Shown here piece after piece: positions 57,331 through 64,000 of a DNA stretch of 64,000 nt (within the stretch, counting starts at the first letter, position 1; every line of letters starts with the position of its first letter). This DNA is from Omphiscola glabra (taxonomy: Eukaryota; Mollusca; Gastropoda; Lymnaeidae). The notes below the pieces were generated by a model. That model ran no database searches and was not told the origin of the DNA. It saw only the letters and a program-made list of their open reading frames with translations. The stretch is taken from contig OZ024802.1 in NCBI GenBank assembly GCA_964017045.1, positions 11,544,435 through 11,608,434 on the forward strand, read 5' to 3'. A program made the position numbers and the translations under genes.

Positions 57331-58369
57331 AGTAGTGCAATAGAGAAAAACAGTTAAAGACACACTCATAAAAGAAGATGAGTGAGGTCGTCTTATAATA
57401 CAGGAGGCCTTTGAATAAATGTCCCGATATAATGTTATAGGAGAGGACCGCTCGTCTTTGCCTCTGATTGAGAGGTAAACGTGTCAAAAAGAGGAATAAA
57501 ACACAACGGAATTAAGCATACACATGATTATAACATTAAAAACTAACATCACTTTAAAAAAAAACAAAAAAAACACCAACAAACTTTTCCAAAAAAAACA
57601 AAACAAACAAACTACAGATGCATCCTGTTAGTGATTCAAAAACATGGCCACCCACAAGGGAAGATAACCAATTAAAACCAAATACGAATTGTCCTTTAAA
57701 CCGAACTTAACGGCTATTTAATCTGTAAATCCGCGCTACGCGATACGATAAGCTGTAATTTGGCTAACGATTCCCCGGGGGGGGGGGGGGGGGGGGACTA
57801 AACCAGGGCTTCTCAAACGTCAAGTTGTAGATCCGTGTTGTTGCCGATGGTAACAAGGGGTCTGTATAAACTAAATAAAAAAACAAAAGAATCTATTTTT
57901 AAGATCGATGTTGGTCGTTGAGGTTTTGCATCAGAACATGTTGATAGATTTTAAAAAAAAATCAAAAAATCTTGAGATATGTTAATTGTAGATTATAAGG
58001 TATCTTTTTGTTAAATATCATATAGGTGAACGGGCAACTATGTAAATGGTCTTCTTGTGTTCTACTTTGCGGAGTCGGGTCTTGCTTGGGTGGTGGTGGT
58101 TGTGTGGGGGTGGGGTGGGGGTGGGGTGGGGGGCTAACACATTCAAGTGGCGCCATCGTTCAAGGAACACGAATACAGAAATATTTCGCTTTCAATTTAG
58201 AAAGTAAAAAATAAATAAATATTCATGAAATAATATTTGAACCGTTGCAATAAATTACAAGACATACCAGACCGAAGCGAAACAAATTTTAAGGCAAATC
58301 CACTCAATGAAGTCTTAAATTACGATTTGAATTGAAACAAAGAGACAACCTTTTATGTTTTACATAACT
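57331..58369. other. Unique stretch with G20 tract
   Basis: G20 at 57777-57796, directly followed by a hAT-like end CAGGGCTTCTCAAAC (57804-57818) with no partner. GGTGGGG-rich 58091-58132. No gene recognised. Confidence 0.5.
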
Positions 58370-58512
58370 CAAGATGTCATATGTCTTATGGAAGTCAAGA
58401 TGTCATATTTCTTACGGAAGTCGAGATGCCATATGTCTTACGTAAGTCAAGATGTCATATGTCTTACGGAAGTCAAGATGGCATATGTCTTACGGAAGTC
58501 AAGATGTCATAT
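58370..58512. repeat. 26 bp minisatellite, 5.5 copies
   Basis: The unit begins CAAGATGTCATATGTCTTAC and ends GGAAGT; starts at 58370 and then every 26 bp to 58500. CATATG and few substitutions. Confidence 0.95.
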
Positions 58513-59045
58513 GATAGCAATAAATGAATCTTTATAAGATAATCATATTAATAAAGCTACAGAGAGATAAAGGAAATGAGTGAAACAAAGTATTGTGAAA
58601 CCTGAAAAACAAACAAGGAACGTGTCAGCAGAAAGCCTTCGTCAGCGAACAAACAACAGAAAAATGTAAGAATTAAATTTAGAAAATAGCACTTATCTGA
58701 AAAGTTGTATCCGAGAATTGTGACAGAAAATATGTAAGTGACAAGTAACCTGATTGCAGCCTCTCCCCCTATATAACATACAGAGAGAAAAGCAGGAACA
58801 GAGGAAGTAAGCAACACGTAAAAAAGGCAGGATAGGAATAACATACGTAACGAATACAACCGATCTAGGTAAATAAAATAAATGGCCAACGAATGGAGAT
58901 GACGAGTGGGAATATGTGCAAGAGAAAGATACCAAAATGCATTGCGAACACACACGCGGAAACAAACGCACAAAGAAAGTAACAACACATAGAAAAACAA
59001 ACACGCTTAAAAACAAATACACATGGAAAAAAAATAACACACAAA
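58513..59045. other. AT/A-rich spacer
   Basis: A-rich on the plus strand. The tails of the long minus frames (58557-59000 and the C-terminal parts of the 310 and 289 codon frames) fall here and read as Leu/Phe/Cys-rich, but without any recognised domain. Confidence 0.5.
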
Positions 59046-59605
59046 GAGGCAAACAACACACAAAGGGGCAAACACACAATGAGGCAAACACACAATAAGG
59101 CAAACATGCAATGAGGCAAACACACAATGAGGCAAACACACAATGAGGCAAACACACAATGAGGCAAACACACAATGAGGCAACACACAATGAGGCAAAC
59201 ACACAATGAGGCAAACACACAATGAGGCAAACACACAATGAGGTAAGCACACAATGAGGCAAACACACAATGAGGCAAACACACAATGAGGCAACACACA
59301 ATGAGGCAAACACACAATGAGGCAAACACACAATGAGGCAAACACACAATGAGGCAAACACACAATGAGGCAACACACAATGAGGCAAACACACAATGAG
59401 GCAAACACACAATGAGGCAAACACACAATGAGGCAAACACACAATGAGGCAACCCACAATGAGGCAACACACAATGAGGCAAACACACAATAAGGCAACA
59501 CACAATGAGGCAACACACAATGAGGCAACACACACAATGAGGCAAACACACAATGAGGCAACACACACAATGAGGCAAACACACAATGAGGCAAACATGC
59601 AAAGG
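59046..59605. repeat. 16 bp minisatellite, about 35 copies
   Basis: Unit CACACAATGAGGCAAA, with shortened 13-14 bp units (CACACAATGAGGCA). Since 16 is not a multiple of three and no minus register has a stop, three minus frames stay open for 223-310 codons with a 16-residue period (LPHCVFASLCVCLIVC). The switch between frames at shortened units shows none of them is under coding constraint. Artefact proteins. Confidence 0.96.
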
Positions 59606-60283
59606 AGACCTGTTCGACAAACCACATCGTGACGTCATAGTCGCTTGCAGATGGCCGGTACAAAAATCTGGCCAACAAATTGATTGCACCCCTACGATGC
59701 GTTTAAACATCACAACCAAGTTTAACGCAGACATGTCAGCCCTGGACTGCTTCTTCCACGTGCGTTGTATTCCTTAGCGCCACTCACATCTTTACTAGGC
59801 CCGCAACTATCTCTTTAAGTACGGGGATCCCCGGACGACAGCGTATAACACCAGTCAGGGTGGCGCGGATGTCGGGGCGGCATTTTAAGGACTGCATTTA
59901 TCAGGGGTGGCATGTAAGGGGGTGCATTTTCCAGGATGGATTCAAGTAGGTGAATTTGTCTTGAGTTTCATTGAAGGCGGTGTAAAAATTTAATTGAAAA
60001 CAAATCTTTATATTAGTTTGATAACCAAATGTTAAAACAAGTAGTTCTAATTTTTTAGGAGAAAGGCATCGGTCGTGAAATGGTTGGACCCACTGAAGAC
60101 GGACAGTACATTTTTGTGAGACATAATTATTGCGCATCCCATACGTGTGCATTCACGACCTGTATCCTGTTGTGGTGGGGGAGGGGAGGGTAAGGCGTAC
60201 CTCACTCTAACAACTACCAGCATATAGAAGCCGTCGTTGTTTTGCCTGAGAGTTGAAGTCATATGATCGTTTTATGGTGCAGT
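59606..60283. other. Unique stretch
   Basis: Complex DNA without repeats; G-rich patch 60176-60190. No gene recognised. Confidence 0.5.
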
Positions 60284-60361
60284 AAACAAATAGGTCAAAT
60301 GTAACAAATAGGTCAAATGTAAACAAATAGGTCCTATGTAAGCAAATAGGTCAAATGTAAA
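60284..60361. repeat. 19-20 bp repeat, 4 copies
   Basis: AAACAAATAGGTCAAATGT with two variants (GTCCTATGT, AAGCAAATAG). Confidence 0.93.
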
Positions 60362-62278
60362 CACATTAAACATATGCTCTTCGTCACACTTTCATTCCTG
60401 AGTATTTGTTCTGTGAGTGCGACTGTCTGAATGTGAGATAGACGGATAGACGGATAGAGATAGAGAGCGAGAGAGAGATAGAGAGAGATAGAGAGAGTGA
60501 GAGAGAGAAACGGCGGAGACATACGTGAATATAGAGGAGATATAGGAGGACAGAGATTGACATATAAACAAAGACAGAGATACAGAAATTTTCCTTTTGC
60601 TCAAATAACAAAGTTTTTTTCTTTTTAAAAAGTATTTGGGAACTAAATTTCTCTTATATGACTTTGAAAAAAGGTACATTTTTTTCCGGACACGCTGGTG
60701 CTACGGTGCCATTTTTACTTTTTCTTACTTTTTTACTTCCGATTAGATGTTTTGTCGTTTAATCAGAGGAAAATGCTACGCCTCCTCAGAGACGACGTAA
60801 CAACGCGTAGAAGATGTGCGATCACGTGGGGGGGGGGGGGGAGGGGGGGAACCTGTCCCTGATCTATACCTGCGACGAAAAAAAAAATTATGGAAAGAGG
60901 GGGGGGGGCAAGGTTCCGCTGACCCGGTGTGACCCCCGGGCTGTCTACGACCGTTAACGGCTTGTGTTTCTAGTAAGTCGAGCTCTCTCCGAAGTCCTCG
61001 GTGCACAACTTTGGGAAATCAGGTCAGAATCGATTGGTAGCGCCATTTTAATTGGCCGTATTAATGGCGGGTCATTTCTTTATATGATCTTGGGCAGGGG
61101 AAAAACGCGGGGGGGGGGGGGGGGGCAAACCAAACAACAACATGGAGTTAGCGTGGGAAAAAATAAAGAACTCGATTATTTCAAGCTTCACACTAAGTGA
61201 CGTAACGTTATGTTACATAACTTTACACTCCCACGCAATTTCTTCTGTTATTTAAAAAAAAATAAAAATAACATTTTAAAAAAAAAATGAAATGATTTGT
61301 GTTTTTTTTTTTCAAAGAAACATTTAAAAAGCCTTCAAATGTTAAAGAAACATTTTCAAATGGACTTCAATTTGCGTCCATTAATTTTGACCACCAAGCA
61401 AACACTTTTTTTTTTAAATCAAGGACCAGTTGTGAAAATTCAAGGAATTGGGGGGGGGGAGGGGGGGGAGGGGGGAGATATTTAAATATGTAGCTTTATT
61501 CCTTGTCCCTCGTGTCCGTGACCTTGACCCCCCCCCCCTTTGTTGTCGTCGATAACCTTGATAACCGAGACCATCTCGGAGACTCTTGCGGATTCAAGAA
61601 AGAAGGTGGGCCCGGAATTCAACAGTTAGAACCCATATTACGTAATGTAATTTTTTTTTTAAATTCAAACATTGCTCCCCATTGTTTAACAGACACTGAT
61701 GTTAATTGCTGTACCCCCCCCCCTCGCCCCCATTTTTGGTTCAAGACTCGACTACGTTTCCCTCTGCTCTTTGATTTTAAAACCATTCCTTCATACTATG
61801 TGTAGTTTGTTGCCGTGGAGATATCAATGAAAGAGATTTTGAATAGAGATTCTCACACCAGCATACAACTTTCCCGAAGTTCCCAAATTCTGCATAAGCT
61901 GGACCCCGACAGCAGACCAATTCCCGCAACGCACATCACGCCGCGAAGAGCGCGCGCAGCTGCGAGGAGCACGTGCAGATCTGATGGCGTAAAAGGCAAA
62001 TCAGACCAAACAGGAAACCTATGTGAATTCTTTCACGATTTCACGGATGTGTCACTTTTATTTGTTGTTTTGGGGGCTAAAGCGTAACAGTGGCTTGTAT
62101 AAAAATACAATGAGTTTAGATGTTTTCTGCTTTCATTTTCTCCAAATTCTTCAAACAGCTTTAAATGTCACAATTGGCTATCATTTTCCGAGGAGACTCT
62201 GCTCATGTCCGGCCAGTGAGCATCAGGAATACATTTTCTATGTTGGGGAGAATGAGCTCAAAGATGTGTCAGCCGTTA
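60362..62278. other. Unique stretch with GA-rich patch and G runs
   Basis: GATAGAGAGAGA-rich 60438-60510, G runs 60828-60842, 60900-60908, 61110-61125 and 61450-61475, C runs 61530-61540 and 61716-61725. Bases 62271-62278 (AGCCGTTA) flank the next element. No gene recognised. Confidence 0.5.
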
Positions 62279-62465
62279 AAGCGGTTATCAACCTGTGCGT
62301 CGAGTCCCCTTTGGTGGTCGAACGACCCTCACACAGGGGTCGCCTAAGACCATCGGAAAACACATATTTATAGGTAGCAACAAAAATTATTTTAAGTTGG
62401 GGGGTCACCACAACATAAGGAACTGTATTAAGGGGTCGTGGGATTAGGAAGGTTGAGAACCACTG
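62279..62465 (+). mobile_element. SPIN-like non-autonomous hAT element, copy 5 (host of nested MITE)
   Basis: The element begins AAGCGGTTATCAACCTGTGC (first base C to A, so the left end has decayed) and ends GGTTGAGAACCACTG at 62465; length about 187 bp. It keeps the CACAGGGGTCGCCTAAGACC and TAGGTAGCAACAAAAATTAT blocks. The right flank is split by the MITE that starts at 62469. Rejoining across that MITE gives a right flank AGCTATAA against the left AGCCGTTA, 5 of 8 matching. The minus frame reading FSDGLRRPLCEGRSTTK is an artefact. Confidence 0.9.
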
Positions 62466-62468
62466 AGC

Positions 62469-62659
62469 CAGGGCCGACCCTAACAATTGCGGGGCCCTAT
62501 GAGAAACGGCCTGCGCAGGGCCCATTCTGGGTAGAGGATAAGGATAATAAGTGAAAATTAAGATTTTGTATTAGAAAATAAATTCGGGGCGGGGCCTATG
62601 AAAGTGAGGGGCCCATTCATTGCGGCCGCATAGGTTGCAATGGCCTAAGGCCGGCCCTG
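62469..62659. mobile_element. hAT-type MITE with CAGGGCCG ends, nested
   Basis: The 191 bp element begins CAGGGCCGACCC and ends GGCCGGCCCTG, terminal inverted repeats with one mismatch. It is flanked by perfect 8 bp duplications CACTGAGC at 62461-62468 and 62660-62667. The left copy includes the last five bases (CACTG) of the SPIN-like element, so the MITE inserted after it. GGGGCCC words occur near both ends. CAGGGCCGGCCC termini are common in hAT families. No coding capacity. Confidence 0.94.
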
Positions 62660-62667
62660 CACTGAGC

Positions 62668-62830
62668 TATAAGAACATGACGGTCATTTATCAATCACAG
62701 TTGTTTAAAAATGATACAATATCACAATATCATAATTATTAATGTATTATTAGCTTTTTAAAGTATTATTCATACTTTCAGCAAAACATGTCCTGCTTCT
62801 ATACACACTAAAGATTTAACATAGCCCATC
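62668..62830. other. AT-rich spacer
   Basis: No feature recognised. Confidence 0.55.
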
Positions 62831-62985
62831 AGGTCACAAGGCCACCATTTCACCAGCCCAACCTGTTCCTGGCCACCAGCAACCATCATTCAACCTATCA
62901 GCCCACCAGTTAACCAGTCCATCAGTCCACGTGCCCACCAGCACCCAGTCCGCCAACCATACAACCTGCCAGCCCCCACTCCCTC
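62831..62985. repeat. Diffuse CCACCAGCCC/CCATCAGTCC repeat
   Basis: Irregular CCACCAG, CCATCAG and CAACCTG words about every 10-15 bp. A similar cluster (CAGCCCACCAGG, GCCCGCCAGCCCC) is at the window end, 63955-63995. Confidence 0.6.
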
Positions 62986-63650
62986 GCTACTGAGGTTACC
63001 ATGGTCTTAAATTACATTCAGAAGTCTATTCGTACGTGTTTTTTTAAAAATTAAGATCATAAATAAAAAAAAATAAAAATTTTAAACAAATATCGCATTG
63101 TTTACATCCTCGCCAGTGCGCACATATTCTGCGCATGCGAGTTATTTACTATTATTTACTAAAGTTTTTTTTTCCCCACGTCAAATCCTCTCCACACCAA
63201 AAACACACACTTTTAATCTTTATATTTGCCCTATGCAAAGAATCTAACAATACACTTTTCCCTCCAGGATAATTTAGAGCATTACTCATCTGCTAATCAT
63301 AAACAAAATTTTCAAAAATCAAAGACCCCATACGTCTCACCCGCCGCCCTAACCACCCCCACCACTGACGTTAAAGCATTTCACGTCTGCTCGTGCAATA
63401 ATTAAGAAAGGAATATCGCCGTGATTCCAGTTTAGAGAATCTTAAAGTTATAACCAGGGGCATTCTCTATTATAAAAACTCTCTTTGGTAGGTGTAAGAT
63501 CAAGGGGCGTTGGTGGGAGATCAAGGGCGTGGAGGGGGCGCGGGGGGGCAAAGTGAAAGGAAGGGGGGGGGGAGCACGGAGATGAAGGGAACAAAGTGAT
63601 GAAAGCCAAATGACTAGGGGGGGGGGGGGGGGGAGAAGAACAGCGCTACA
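62986..63650. other. Unique stretch with G tracts
   Basis: T9 near 63166. The TTTAAAAATTAAGATC region is AT-rich. G runs 63562-63571 and 63617-63633. Confidence 0.5.
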
Positions 63651-63654
63651 AAGA

Positions 63655-63878
63655 AAAACGCGAGTAGCCATCGTAATTGTATTTTCTTCCACCGGGCCGC
63701 CAGCCACCAAGCCACCAGCGGTCTGTTTACAATAAAGTCGATAGAATATAAGGACCTGATCATCAACGGACTTCAAGTCCGCAAGGAATCTTTCCAAAAC
63801 CGCTCCACCAATGTGTACTCCTGCTTTGTCTTTACGTACCAACCGACCAACATTTTCGAAACATGATACAACAATCAT
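63655..63878 (-). CDS. Unassigned minus-strand frame
   Basis: About 75 codons at the start of a longer minus frame, from a Met near 63878. The start reads MIVVSCFENVGRLVRK, then GGAVLERFLADLKSVDD, later LVAGGPVEENTI. Composition is protein-like, with no low complexity. The frame then runs into a poly-G/C tract (63633-63617), where it is not credible. No family is recognised. It may be an exon or relic; chance is the default. Confidence 0.18.
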
Positions 63879-64000
63879 ACCAGCTTCACAGGCATCTTTT
63901 CAAAAACAAGTGTCTTTAGCTTCCCGCCTCTTCAACATTAACATTTAAACCATACAGCCCACCAGGTCGTGTTCCCACGGGCCCGCCAGCCCCACAGTCT
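63879..64000. other. Window end
   Basis: C-rich end with CCACCAG and CCGCCAG words. No feature completed. Confidence 0.5.

Noticed and set aside
58693..59734. Long minus-strand Cys-rich proteins (223-310 codons)
   Set aside because: They are three frames of one 16 bp tandem repeat with a 16-residue period; no start context or domain.
53194..59837. Shared word GGATCCCCGGAC at about 53194 and 59825, reminiscent of a vector polylinker
   Set aside because: Only 12 bp match and flanks are unrelated; likely chance, not vector contamination.
62238..62525. 95-codon minus frame with RRPLCEGRSTTK
   Set aside because: Crosses the SPIN-like element and the nested MITE end; artefact of the transposon.

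Overview
This 64 kb window looks like non-coding animal nuclear DNA. It has no prokaryotic gene organisation. Long open frames are rare, and almost all of those present are by-products of tandem repeats. The DNA is moderately AT-rich and full of minisatellites, microsatellites, long poly-G/poly-C tracts and short non-autonomous DNA transposons. Five copies of a roughly 180-200 bp hAT element have termini and internal motifs that match, as far as I remember the family, the SPIN hAT group. SPIN is known for horizontal transfer among tetrapods, kissing bugs and a pond snail. With the general texture this points to a mollusc, perhaps a freshwater pulmonate snail. That identification is an inference (about 0.5) and could not be checked by search.

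Layout. 1-8.7 kb: minisatellites with 17, 32, ~15, 42, 12/24 and 23 bp units, one SPIN-like copy (961-1157) and one speculative signal-peptide-like reading frame (1650-1874). 8.7-24 kb: a second SPIN-like copy with a perfect 8 bp target-site duplication (9120-9297), large arrays at 10457-11110 (19 bp), 12759-13005 (32 bp), 13058-13637 (29 bp) and 22011-22586 (18 bp, 32 copies), two promoter-like clusters (17.2 and 18.3 kb), a complex unique stretch at 20.0-22.0 kb that could be regulatory, and a third SPIN-like copy (22712-22906). 24-36 kb: many short-unit arrays, a second hAT-type MITE (29945-30128) inserted inside a 26 bp minisatellite, a fourth SPIN-like copy in reverse orientation (31797-31984), a tRNA-like/SINE-like patch and a LINE/SINE-type 3' tail with a clear stem-loop (34525-34674). 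36-53 kb: mostly unique DNA with few repeats, a 16 bp quasi-repeat (40214-40293), a possible FLYWCH-like coding relic (minus strand, about 40.71-41.01 kb) and a degraded hAT candidate (41270-41562). 53-64 kb: large arrays at 54339-54978 (38 bp), 55681-56371 (13 bp) and 59046-59605 (16 bp), and a nested pair at 62.3-62.7 kb where a third hAT-type MITE has inserted into the end of the fifth SPIN-like copy.

No complete protein-coding gene, rRNA or convincing intact tRNA is seen, so there is no pathway or operon to reconstruct. The window is best read as intergenic or intronic DNA. Tandem arrays alone cover roughly 10 kb by my addition. The best-supported results are the transposon boundaries with target-site duplications, the nested insertion order and the tandem-array structure. 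Calls of promoters, enhancers, exons and SINEs are tentative and scored low.
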